A program made the translations under genes and the position numbers. From assembly GCA_913057785.1 (NCBI GenBank), contig CAJXPD010000027.1:1-55183 (forward strand): a stretch of DNA of 55,183 nt, read 5' to 3'. Shown in pieces: positions 41,447-50,086 of the stretch (its first letter is position 1; each line of letters begins with the position of its first letter). The notes beneath the pieces were generated by a model that was given only the letters and a program-made list of their open reading frames with translations, was not told the DNA's origin and did not search any database. The DNA comes from an uncultured Lewinella sp. (lineage in GTDB: Bacteria; Bacteroidota; Bacteroidia; Chitinophagales; Saprospiraceae).

Positions 41447-42910
41447 CTATTCTATCCTTTTGCCGGTGATGAAAAAACCAATTTCCGGTTGCGCAGAAAC
41501 GCCTTTGACAGACTTTCCTACAAATTCGAAGGTCAAAGGAATATTGCTATCTTCCAGCAGGAATCGCTTTTCGGAGAAAGGAATCAATTGTTGCTTAGGC
41601 ACGCCACCCTTTACAAAGGCCATCAATTTACCTTCATGGAGTTCAATGACCATTTGCCCGCCAATGGAAAGTTCGTATTTCCCTTTTACTGCTTCCAATT
41701 GCGCTTGCGTGAGGGGCACGATGAGCTTCTCCTTATCGTATTTCTTGCCTAATTCCCCCAAGGCTTCTATGGCATAGCTGTGACCTGGATGCAGGGATAG
41801 CACTCTTTCATATTGATCGATAGCTAATTTAGTCAAGCCCAATTCTTGATAGCAACTACCCAGGCTGTAATAGACATTCCAGGATTGGGGATGCTCTTTG
41901 ACATTTTGCTCAAAGATTTCCTTAGCATTACGCAATCGACCTCGCTGCATAAATCGTTGGCCGATCGTATTCCAGCCCTTCTCTCCTGGGCTAAGTTGAT
42001 AGCCCAACCGTTGCGACATTTGAGCGAAATGACCTTTAATCTCCTCCACATTTGACATCGTATACAAAGCGCTCAAATCTGTTTTGAACCATTCCTTAAA
42101 TATAAATTCTAGGCCATCGTAGGTACTTCGATGCGGAACTGTGCCATGATTTTCCTCCTCCATCAACTGGAAGTTCCATTTGAAGTTCGGGGCGGGATGC
42201 TCCTCTAGGAGAGCAGCTAGTTTCATGGCACCTCCAAGCATGCTTCCGCCTTCATTTCCCATCGTCATATAAAGGAATCCTTCGAAATATTTGTCTTTTT
42301 CAAAGCGCTTTTTCGTTTGATCTACGAGGTACTGGTCATCCCACCATAAGCTGGGGCTAATGGCAATATAGGCATTGAATAGTTCCGGTTGATTGACTAA
42401 AGCATGGATCGCAAATAAGCCACCAAAGGAATGACCAACTAACAGTCGAAAAGAGCTGGTATTGTACGTCTTGTCGATATGAGGAATCAACTCTCTTTCG
42501 AAGAAAGCCAAGAGACTGTCCGCCTTACCTCCCGTTGGGAAACTCTGTTGAGTTCGCTCATCCTTTACCCCGGGCGGAGTCAAATCTCTGGTACGATCAC
42601 TTGTATTCGGAATAGCTACCACCATCATGTTTGGAATCAGTTTCTGCTTGCTCATGAAAGAGACAATTCCACTCGTATGGTGAAAATGTGACCCGCCATC
42701 TAAGAGATACATGACGGTAATCGGTTGGCCATCGACCTTATAATCATCTGGTAAGTAGACGTGATAAGGACGGTCTTCCCCTAAGGCATTTGAGTAAATG
42801 GTAAAGGTTTCACCGATAGTAAAGGCCTTACCATTGGTTTGGGAAACAAGATTGGTAGAGATACAAAGGAGCACAAAGATCTTTGTAAATAGTCGGGTTG
42901 AAATATGCAT
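41447..42910 (-). CDS. Secreted esterase (PF00756-like) with TPR region and C-terminal extension
   Basis: I use the ATG at 42910 (MHISTRLFTKIFVLLCISTN), which starts a signal peptide; 36 bases of upstream frame are not needed. The esterase domain has RPYHVYLPDDYKVDGQPITV, MYLLDGGSHFHHTSGIV and RLLVGHSFGGLFAIHALV, with Ser in GHSFGG. TPR-like segments follow (NAKEIFEQNVKEHPQSWNVY and LGLTKLAIDQYERVLSLHPG), then a further C-terminal domain of about 90 residues (VKGKYELSIGGQMVIELHEG, LMAFVKGGVPKQQL), a beta-rich end not found in the paralogue at 39789-40910. Enterochelin-esterase-like hydrolases cleave ester bonds; the substrate is unknown. Confidence 0.85.
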   Translation of the reverse strand: MHISTRLFTKIFVLLCISTNLVSQTNGKAFTIGETFTIYSNALGEDRPYHVYLPDDYKVDGQPITVMYLLDGGSHFHHTSGIVSFMSKQKLIPNMMVVAIPNTSDRTRDLTPPGVKDERTQQSFPTGGKADSLLAFFERELIPHIDKTYNTSSFRLLVGHSFGGLFAIHALVNQPELFNAYIAISPSLWWDDQYLVDQTKKRFEKDKYFEGFLYMTMGNEGGSMLGGAMKLAALLEEHPAPNFKWNFQLMEEENHGTVPHRSTYDGLEFIFKEWFKTDLSALYTMSNVEEIKGHFAQMSQRLGYQLSPGEKGWNTIGQRFMQRGRLRNAKEIFEQNVKEHPQSWNVYYSLGSCYQELGLTKLAIDQYERVLSLHPGHSYAIEALGELGKKYDKEKLIVPLTQAQLEAVKGKYELSIGGQMVIELHEGKLMAFVKGGVPKQQLIPFSEKRFLLEDSNIPLTFEFVGKSVKGVSAQPEIGFFITGKRIE

Positions 42911-43007
42911 GTGTATTACCGTTTTGCAGCTAAGGTCGTGTAACAATTTAAGGGTTTTAGGGAGAACTTGGCAAGTCTGTAGGTTCGCATGCTAACAGAT
43001 GGCTTTG

Positions 43008-44027
43008 CTAAATGATGGAACCTGCAAAATCTGCAGCCACTTTTAGTAGGTATTCATAAGCTTCTATCCGTTCAAGCATGTATTGAGGAAGGCTATCTAA
43101 GCCAGTTCTAGCAGCCATTATCCCCGTCGTTAAGGAAGCTACAGAATCTACATCTCCTCCTAGGTACACCGACATGCGAAGGGCCTCCATGGCATCTGAA
43201 CACTGCTTCAACACATAAAGCACGCAGCCTACCGTGTAAAAGGCATCTGAAGGCACCCCAAGAATTCCCGGAAGAAAATAAGGCTCTTCGATAGGTTGCG
43301 GCCCACACAACACTCCAAAGTCATTTGATGTAAGATCGGCGTATGCAGGCAGTGCATCGATCGCTTCAAAATACCCAAGAAATGCTTCATCCAATGGGAT
43401 AGACTGTATACAATGTGGGATTATACCTTTTGCCTCTCCTTTTCGCACCATCATAAAAAAGGCTGCCTGAGCTAAACATTGGCTTGCCTGAATCGCTCTT
43501 GGATTGGGATGTGTTGCATTGGCATTAATCTCAGCGAAATGATTTATGCGATCTGCTTCTACCCATGCCAATGGTGCTGCCCGCATCACTGGCGCATTTC
43601 CAGGATTAGCTCGATCCCGTTGAAAGTTTCTAATGGTCTCTAAGTCCTGTTCCCCTCTGTAGTACCACCCCATAGAACCGTGGCCATTGCGCCCATACCC
43701 TTTTTGCTTAACCCCTTGCTCGTACTCTGATTTCCAGTAGTTGACTAATAGATCTTCTGAAAAGGGCGCGGGATCACACAGGGCTTTCATTAAACCAATG
43801 GTCATTTCAGTATCGTCGGTATATTCCCAAGGTGTATAGTTTTGGGTAAACAGCGCTTTTTGATCTTCTGCCACTTGGATTTGCGCTCTGGCATTAACGA
43901 AAGTGGTAAAATCCACTTCAGTCCGAATCCAACTACGATCCTGAAACTCTACTCCCGCACCAAAGGCATCTCCGATAGCTGTCCCTAATAAAAAATGGGT
44001 TATCTGTTCTGAACGTTTATTTATCAT
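43008..44027 (-). CDS. ADP-ribosylglycohydrolase family protein
   Basis: The start at 44027 (MINKRSEQITHFLLGTAIGD) overlaps the end of the upstream gene by 11 bases, suggesting coupling. The family features are GTAIGDAFGAGVEFQDRS, the metal motif YTDDTEMTIGL (TDDT), and the second metal motif YLGGDVDSVASLTTGIMA. DraG/ARH enzymes remove ADP-ribose from proteins or nucleotides using two Mg ions. At 340 residues it is normal size. It is last in the minus-strand set of the Lrp locus. Cytoplasmic, as no signal peptide is present. The ADP-ribosylated target is unknown. Confidence 0.88.
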   Translation of the reverse strand: MINKRSEQITHFLLGTAIGDAFGAGVEFQDRSWIRTEVDFTTFVNARAQIQVAEDQKALFTQNYTPWEYTDDTEMTIGLMKALCDPAPFSEDLLVNYWKSEYEQGVKQKGYGRNGHGSMGWYYRGEQDLETIRNFQRDRANPGNAPVMRAAPLAWVEADRINHFAEINANATHPNPRAIQASQCLAQAAFFMMVRKGEAKGIIPHCIQSIPLDEAFLGYFEAIDALPAYADLTSNDFGVLCGPQPIEEPYFLPGILGVPSDAFYTVGCVLYVLKQCSDAMEALRMSVYLGGDVDSVASLTTGIMAARTGLDSLPQYMLERIEAYEYLLKVAADFAGSII

Positions 44028-45252
44028 CACGTAGCAAGGTTCCTTCCAATTCTTGCTGCTCACCTGAGCTATTGCTAATTATCAATCGATATTCCCCAGG
44101 AGGCAACACTAAAAATGTGGGATCCCCTGAATACTCTCGTTGTATAATATCGACTGGGACTGCACTATTGGGTTCTTCCCTTCTAAAGGCTTTGATCAAA
44201 CAGGGGTAGCTAACTGTAATAAGATGCCTGGGTACGTTATAAAATACATTTTCTCCGTACTCAACTAGCCATTGTGGTCGATTACGCCTATAGATTGTCC
44301 GAGGGTGATATACCAAAGCATCAAAAAGATCAAAGTCTTTAAAGCCATTGTAAAACTTTCCAGCCTCATTGACAAACACCATAGGTTGATCAAAATTCAT
44401 CATGCTGTAAAAGGGGCTTTCTTGCCCATAAGGTCGTTCTACCAAGATATCTTGATAAATGGTGAAGGGATCGATTCCCGTTAGCTGCCGTAAATGTGTT
44501 GCCATCCAAGTCTTTCCTTTGTCTGGAGCCTCTAATAGATGGTACCAACCACATTGAATCAAGATTTTTGCGGCCGGGTCCTTCTCCAATACCTTTGCAA
44601 TATAATGCGCTTGCTGTTGCTCTCGGTCCTTACCAAATTTCTCGTAAGCGAAAATAGTAAACCCCAGCTCGATAGCATCTCTGATCAAATTCCCCATCTG
44701 CGGTTCTGTCACGTAGGTACCTGAAATGGGAGAGTTGTAGGAATAACCTCTTTGGTTGAGTTGGTCATCACAATATTCTTTTGGAATATAGGCACAATTG
44801 GATAGGGTCTCTAATCCAAAGTACCGAAAACCTTGAGCGTATAAGCCCTTCAAAAGACTTCTAGTGAATATTCGATGGGCAGGTTTATGATGCGCTTCAT
44901 TAACTATGACAACCTGTTCCTTACCTGCCTGTTGTATGATAGCATCTGCTGCCAACTTGGGTCTAAATTGCTTGAAATACTCCCGATCTATATCTCTCAG
45001 CGAATCAAAACCCCATGCTAGTTTCACTTCATGAGGTACACTGGCTGCTGCTTGATATTCTCCGATATAAGAGTAGTATTGTGCCGCTTTAGATATCTTC
45101 ATTTTCCCTTGCGCAAGACCTTCGGCTATTTCATTACCCATGGGATAGGAATGAAGCGGTATATCCTGCGTTTGACTAGATACGTAACTCAAGTGAACAA
45201 GCAGCAGCACAGTAAGGCAAAGAAATCGATCAAGAGTTGAATAGAATAGCAT
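44017..45252 (-). CDS. Secreted EreA/ChaN-like protein
   Basis: A signal peptide (MLFYSTLDRFLCLTVLLLVH, with ATG at 45252) leads to a protein with the motif QVVIVNEAHHKPAHRIFTRS (NE-x-HH, in place of the more usual GE-x-H), then YFGLETLSN, and ILIQCGWYHLLEAPDKGKTW in the later half. These correspond to the His/Glu sites of erythromycin esterase/ChaN-like folds. The rest (from about 290 on) is a beta-rich end. It is translationally coupled to the ADP-ribosylglycohydrolase gene. Function is unknown. Confidence 0.6.
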   Translation of the reverse strand: MLFYSTLDRFLCLTVLLLVHLSYVSSQTQDIPLHSYPMGNEIAEGLAQGKMKISKAAQYYSYIGEYQAAASVPHEVKLAWGFDSLRDIDREYFKQFRPKLAADAIIQQAGKEQVVIVNEAHHKPAHRIFTRSLLKGLYAQGFRYFGLETLSNCAYIPKEYCDDQLNQRGYSYNSPISGTYVTEPQMGNLIRDAIELGFTIFAYEKFGKDREQQQAHYIAKVLEKDPAAKILIQCGWYHLLEAPDKGKTWMATHLRQLTGIDPFTIYQDILVERPYGQESPFYSMMNFDQPMVFVNEAGKFYNGFKDFDLFDALVYHPRTIYRRNRPQWLVEYGENVFYNVPRHLITVSYPCLIKAFRREEPNSAVPVDIIQREYSGDPTFLVLPPGEYRLIISNSSGEQQELEGTLLRDDK

Positions 45253-45309
45253 AGTCAATCAAGTTTGCAAGGTACCACGATGGAATAGGCGTAGATTAGT
45301 ACTTAGTCC

Positions 45310-45651
45310 CTATTCTAAAGAGATGCGATCTCCATGTGCTTTGGGGTGAGAGATCACCAAAAAATGCAAATCTTGCTTACTATTATTCTGAATCTGGTGT
45401 GGTATTCGAATGGGAACATGTAGGCTCTCGTGAGCTTGCAAAGTCAGAATTTCTCGATCCAGCGTAAAAGTGGCTTGGCCCGCCAAAATGAAGAACACCT
45501 GCTCACTATGCTCATGATAATGCTTTACTTCCTTGGTCCCCGGAGGCATTTTCTCTTGAATAACGCTCAAATGTGGACTGGCTAATAGATGCCAGCCATC
45601 ACAATTATCTCCCCATTTGTAATGTGGAGCATTCTTGGTAGAAACTTTCAT
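45310..45651 (-). CDS. Cupin-domain protein
   Basis: A single-domain cupin of 113 residues. Metal ligands are clear: His44, His46 and Glu50 in VKHYHEHSEQVFFILAG, and a later His in HVPIRIPHQIQNN. Such small cupins act as dioxygenases, isomerases or sensors. It lies 21 bases downstream of the NhaC-like gene in the same orientation, so it belongs to the same operon. It may bind a metabolite of the pathway. Confidence 0.85.
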   Translation of the reverse strand: MKVSTKNAPHYKWGDNCDGWHLLASPHLSVIQEKMPPGTKEVKHYHEHSEQVFFILAGQATFTLDREILTLQAHESLHVPIRIPHQIQNNSKQDLHFLVISHPKAHGDRISLE

Positions 45652-45672
45652 AAGTGAATCTTTCTATACGAC

Positions 45673-47037
45673 CTAGGCAATAAACATCCCCAATAGTAAG
45701 AAGATTATGGTGGAAATGACACCGGAGATCAAGGCATAAGGCAGCTGAGTCAAGACGTGCGCCATATTGTTGCACCCTGTCGCTGAAGCGGACAAGATCG
45801 TAGCATCACCATAGAAGCAGGCATGCGAACCAAAGGCTCCCGCACTCACCACCGAACCAATCGCTAACCAAATATTGACATCCAAAGACTGTGCTAAGGG
45901 AACAATGATGGGTAAAGAAATGGCATATACCCCCCAGAAGGAACCCGTCGCAAAGGTCACCAAAGACAAGGATAGAAAAGCAATGGCAGGTAATAGGCTT
46001 TTATTCATCCACGGAGATACCTGTTCGATAATGTAGTTGGTCAAGCCAAGCTGGTCATTGACGTTTTTCAGCACAAAAGACATCACCACGATGGCTAGAG
46101 CATACAACATCAATTTCATACCATCGAAAACACTTTTCATGGCTTCCTCAAAGGACATCACCTTATCGATCAAAAACAAGATTATGGTCCCGGCGACAGC
46201 CGTCATCACGCCTTTCAAAGCATCAATTTCAAACCAAATCGTAGCCCCAATCAAGAGGATAATGGGGAAAGCAAAATGTATGATCTTCGGAGTAGTGTTG
46301 TGTGCTACTTCGGTATCGACTTCCAGGGCGATAGTTTCAGAGTTTGGAGGAATCAATTGTCCTTGCGCCGCTCTGGTCTCAGCCTTCTTCATGGCGCCTA
46401 TTGGAGGAATAATTCCTGTAGCCACTAAAGGGACTACCAAGGCGGCCACCCAGCCATAAATGATATAGGGAACCACCTGCAGATACCCACTCAAACCTTG
46501 CCCTTGTTCTACCACATTGGTTTCTTCCAACAGCCCTCCGACAAAAATGGCCCATGTTGATAAGGGAATTAACACACAAATAGGTGCTGCAGTCGAATCA
46601 ACCACATAGGCCAACATCTCTCGGGAAACCTGGAAACGATCCGTCACCTTCTTCATAGACGAACCAATCGTCAAGGCATTCAAATAGTCATCAATAAAAA
46701 TCGCTATCCCCATGAGCCAAGTCACCAGCAAAGCAGAACGCCGATTTTTCACATAACGCAATAGAAAATCCGCAAATGCCGTCGCTCCTCCCGAACGAAC
46801 CAATAGATGAATCAAGGAACCAAATAGCAAACATACCAGAATGATCCAGCCGATCGTCCCATCTGCCATCACACTCAATAGAGAATCCGTAAACCCACCA
46901 AAGAACTGGCCTTGCTGCAGTATCACAAATCCCACCAAGGCCCCACCAAGCAAAGCCTCGAAGGTCTTTCGAGTAACCAAAGCCAGAATTAAAACGGCCA
47001 AAGTTGGAACCAGACTTAAGAACCCTTGATGCTCCAT
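45673..47037 (-). CDS. NhaC-family Na+/H+ antiporter-like transporter
   Basis: The 454-residue protein has about ten to twelve membrane segments. The conserved NhaC blocks are present: ALLGGALVGFVIL near the start, MGIAIFIDDYLNALTIGSSM (with Asp pair), DSTAAPICVLIPLSTWAIFV, and AFGSHACFYGDATILSASAT near the end. NhaC-family proteins include Na+/H+ antiporters and also amino- and organic-acid exchangers. Next to a deiminase and aminotransferases here, an amine or amino-acid exchange role is likely, but that is inference. It sits 30 bases after the deiminase gene. Confidence 0.88.
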   Translation of the reverse strand: MEHQGFLSLVPTLAVLILALVTRKTFEALLGGALVGFVILQQGQFFGGFTDSLLSVMADGTIGWIILVCLLFGSLIHLLVRSGGATAFADFLLRYVKNRRSALLVTWLMGIAIFIDDYLNALTIGSSMKKVTDRFQVSREMLAYVVDSTAAPICVLIPLSTWAIFVGGLLEETNVVEQGQGLSGYLQVVPYIIYGWVAALVVPLVATGIIPPIGAMKKAETRAAQGQLIPPNSETIALEVDTEVAHNTTPKIIHFAFPIILLIGATIWFEIDALKGVMTAVAGTIILFLIDKVMSFEEAMKSVFDGMKLMLYALAIVVMSFVLKNVNDQLGLTNYIIEQVSPWMNKSLLPAIAFLSLSLVTFATGSFWGVYAISLPIIVPLAQSLDVNIWLAIGSVVSAGAFGSHACFYGDATILSASATGCNNMAHVLTQLPYALISGVISTIIFLLLGMFIA

Positions 47038-47067
47038 TCTTAGAAATTATTCATTATCCATTCTACA

Positions 47068-48387
47068 TTACTGCAGCTTCGGTTGGTGCATGGAGATACA
47101 ATGAATCCCACCGCCGCCATAATTCACTGCCAGCGCATCGATCATTACTATCTTCCGACTGGGGAAAAGATCAGTGAGAATGGCCTCTACTTCTTCATCT
47201 CTTGCTTTAATGGATTCATCCCAGCCTGGGCGCCAGTACTTTTGAGCCAGAATTGCCCCGTTGGTGATTAGGAAGTTTAAATAGCTAGCTGCCGCAATAA
47301 CATTAATCGGTTCCCCTGTTGGGAAGGTGGAGCCATCCTTATATTCCAAGGTACTGATAAAGTCATACACCGAGTCTCCTGGTTTCATAGTACCGACGAT
47401 GGTACTAGGCAGTGGCATACGTACTATGTTAAATGGGTTTCCATTCTGATCTTTCGCTCCTTGAAGAATGGCATAATTCTCCTCCATCCGCCGATGATTC
47501 TCACGCGCAATCGGATCATCCAGGTCAACACTGTCGACTTTAGCTAAGAGAATAGTACTGTCATTAACAAAGCGAGCAAACTCATCAATATGTCCGTTCG
47601 TGGTAACCACGGTATAGGCCTTTTCTCCGTTCTCTAGCTCCTTAGGTCCTAAGAAGGTATGATCATCTTCGTATACCCCTTGCTTCAACCAGATCACCTC
47701 GTTCACCCCCAGCAGCCTTTGGAATTCTGCCTCCATTTCAGCCTTAGTCATACCAGGGTTCCGGCCCTGTTCAACCGCCTCCACAACCATTAACACCCCC
47801 TCTCCATTCACTTCTCGATCTCCCCCTTCGCTAATCATACCCGTTGAAATCACTGGTAGCCCCATTAAAGCGGCTACTCTTTCATCATACAACTCTTCCG
47901 TTTTAGAGTAGGCATCCGTCGTGTCGCTGTAGCCCCAAGAATCAAAGTTAAAATCAGCGATCATCTGCTCCCCTTTGTTATTTTCCACAAAAACAGGCCC
48001 CATATCACGCACCCAAAGCTCCTCGGAAGGCACCTCAAGAATTTGTACTTGACCGCTTTCCTGAGCACTAGCCGGAATCATAGCCTTGGCTTTTACCAAT
48101 AAATTGGAGTCAGCTGCAGTCACTTTGATGGGGGTATGGGGGAGGAGTGCTTCAATGATCTGTAAGGTCACCTGCTCATTGGAGAAACCTTCCAAATGAT
48201 CCACTGGAGGCCAAATTAACCACACCGCAGCCTGAGCATCATACTCAGCAGCTTGCCGCACCACTCTAATGGGTTCTTCTGTATTATCCTGTGGTGTCGA
48301 TTGGCAACTCCAAAAGACTTGAGACAACAAAACCAGCGCTACAATTGCGAAAAAGGCTGAGCTTTTTGAAGAAGAAAATATATTCAT
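47068..48387 (-). CDS. Exported agmatine deiminase/peptidylarginine deiminase-family lipoprotein (PF04371)
   Basis: The start at 48387 gives a lipoprotein signal (LVLLSQVFWSC); a longer frame overlaps the upstream gene. The deiminase parts are present: EELWVRDMGPVFVENN, ISEGGDREVNGEGVLM, VTTNGHIDEFARFVN (His and Asp), and the catalytic Cys in YGGGGIHCISMHQP. Family members hydrolyse the guanidino group of agmatine to N-carbamoylputrescine or of peptidyl-arginine to citrulline. Agmatine deiminases are about 350-370 residues and cytoplasmic; this one has 439 residues and is lipidated, so it should act outside the inner membrane. An insert before the His region (about 235-265) is extra. The substrate is not decided by sequence alone. 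Confidence 0.85.
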   Translation of the reverse strand: MNIFSSSKSSAFFAIVALVLLSQVFWSCQSTPQDNTEEPIRVVRQAAEYDAQAAVWLIWPPVDHLEGFSNEQVTLQIIEALLPHTPIKVTAADSNLLVKAKAMIPASAQESGQVQILEVPSEELWVRDMGPVFVENNKGEQMIADFNFDSWGYSDTTDAYSKTEELYDERVAALMGLPVISTGMISEGGDREVNGEGVLMVVEAVEQGRNPGMTKAEMEAEFQRLLGVNEVIWLKQGVYEDDHTFLGPKELENGEKAYTVVTTNGHIDEFARFVNDSTILLAKVDSVDLDDPIARENHRRMEENYAILQGAKDQNGNPFNIVRMPLPSTIVGTMKPGDSVYDFISTLEYKDGSTFPTGEPINVIAAASYLNFLITNGAILAQKYWRPGWDESIKARDEEVEAILTDLFPSRKIVMIDALAVNYGGGGIHCISMHQPKLQ

Positions 48388-48400
48388 ATTAGGCAGGGAT

Positions 48401-49792
48401 TTAGGCAGTCCAAAGTCCTTCTCGCACCAAATCATCCATGGTAGCTCGAATACTTTTTTCTAGGATATCAACAGTTTCATCTATAGCAGCTTTATCGTAG
48501 GTAAGCGGAGGAGATAGTACATTCAAGGAACCAATGGGTCGGATAATCAAGCCTCGGTCCTTACAATGATAATAGATGCGTTTAGCTATGGCCACATCAT
48601 CCGGAAAAGCTTCCTTACTTTCTTGATCACTGACCATTTCCAGACTCAACATGTAATGAGATCCTCTCACTTCACCAACTATGGGCAAATCCTCTAGCTT
48701 CTTCAAGGATTGCTCAAAGTAGGGGCCCCATTCCTGCACATGTTCACAAAATCGCTCTTGCTCTAAAATTTCAATATTCTTCAAACCTACAGCACAAGAT
48801 AGAGCGTGCCCTGAATAGGTAAAACCATGGGTAAAGTAGGGGTTATCTGGCTTGGGTTGGCTAACTATTTCATAGATCTGATCGGAGATCATAGTAGCGC
48901 CAAGCGGCACATATCCAGAGGAAAGTCCCTTGGCCAACACCAATATATCCGGCTGTATTTCAAATACAGACTCAGAACTAATCATCTGTCCGATACGACC
49001 AAAGGCAGTAACTACCTCATCCGAGATATAAAGCACTTCGTATTGCTTACATATCTCCCAACTGCGTTTGTGGTACCCAGTAGGGGGGACGATCACGCCG
49101 CCAGCTCCAAGAATGGGTTCAGCAATGAAGCAGGCCACATTCTCCGGCCCGAGTTCTAGAATTGTTGATTCCAGCTCTTCAATCAGAAAATCACAAAAGG
49201 CCTCCTCAGACATTCCTATTGGGCGCCGATAAGGATAAGGGGCAGATAGATAATGAATCAAGTCCAATGGAAGATCAAAGCTCATGTGCGTGGAGCTGAT
49301 CCCGGTCAAGGCATGTGCCAGATAGGTACTACCGTGATAGGCTAACTCTCGGGATAGGACCTTCTTCTTATTCGGCTTCCCTAATTGATTGAAATAGTAG
49401 TGGACAATCTTAATCGCTGTATCATTAGCAACAGATCCGCCTGTACCAAAGAAGACGTGATTCAATGTTCCCGGAGCGAGATCGGCTAACTTAGCCGAAA
49501 GTTCAGCAGCAGGAGCAGAACTAGCATCTTCAAAGGTGTTGTAATAGGCCAATTTCAAGGCATGTTCTGCCATGCAATCCGCAATGGCTCGTTGCCCATG
49601 ACCAATATTAACACACCAAAGCCCAGCGATTCCGTCCAAATAAGAACGGCCATCACTATCTTTGATAAAATGTCTATCCCCTTCCGTAAAGATGACGGAG
49701 CCTTCCTTAGCGAATTTTTGGAAGTTAGTATAGGGGTGGAAAAAATGATCTTTGTCTTTTTGCCAAAGCGAAGGAGTATCGTAAGTCCTCAA
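48401..49792 (-). CDS. Class III pyridoxal-phosphate aminotransferase
   Basis: The frame opens at a TTG (49792) with a stop four codons upstream, and the N terminus (YDTPSLWQKDKDHFFHPYTN) matches omega-amino-acid:pyruvate aminotransferases, so the TTG start is likely. PLP-site features are VLYISDEVVTAFGRIG (Asp258) and PDILVLAKGLSSGYVPLGAT (Lys288). FFGTGGSVAND is the usual SGSEAN region in variant form. It transfers amino groups of putrescine, beta-alanine, GABA or similar amines to pyruvate or 2-oxoglutarate. It begins the minus-strand half of the divergent Lrp locus. Confidence 0.9.
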   Translation of the reverse strand: MRTYDTPSLWQKDKDHFFHPYTNFQKFAKEGSVIFTEGDRHFIKDSDGRSYLDGIAGLWCVNIGHGQRAIADCMAEHALKLAYYNTFEDASSAPAAELSAKLADLAPGTLNHVFFGTGGSVANDTAIKIVHYYFNQLGKPNKKKVLSRELAYHGSTYLAHALTGISSTHMSFDLPLDLIHYLSAPYPYRRPIGMSEEAFCDFLIEELESTILELGPENVACFIAEPILGAGGVIVPPTGYHKRSWEICKQYEVLYISDEVVTAFGRIGQMISSESVFEIQPDILVLAKGLSSGYVPLGATMISDQIYEIVSQPKPDNPYFTHGFTYSGHALSCAVGLKNIEILEQERFCEHVQEWGPYFEQSLKKLEDLPIVGEVRGSHYMLSLEMVSDQESKEAFPDDVAIAKRIYYHCKDRGLIIRPIGSLNVLSPPLTYDKAAIDETVDILEKSIRATMDDLVREGLWTA

Positions 49793-49884
49793 GGCTAATG
49801 ATTATCTAATGGCTAGCAAGCTGCTACTCTAGCTTAGCCAAGTGGGAGTAATTAAAATATTTCACTTTCGCCTCAAAATACTCT

Positions 49885-49921
49885 ATTTTTTATAAGTTTT
49901 CGCTCATTTTTTATAAATTTT
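49885..49921. promoter_or_regulatory. Two phased AT-rich direct repeats between the aminotransferase and Lrp genes
   Basis: ATTTTTTATAAGTTTT (49885-49900) and ATTTTTTATAAATTTT (49906-49921) differ at one base and start 21 bases apart, two helical turns. They lie between divergent genes, about 93 bases from the aminotransferase start and 166 from the Lrp start. This is a plausible binding array for the Lrp-type regulator. Confidence 0.55.
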
Positions 49922-50086
49922 GCAATCCAAATCATATTGTGATAACCTCAATTGCAGTTTAAATCTAGTAATAGTAAAAGAATCTTTTGGTGATTTTCAC
50001 AACTAATAAATCTTCTTCGATCAAACCTCAAACAGTCTCATTCTCGCATGACTTCCATAGGGTTTCGTCGAAGGACCACACAAAAT

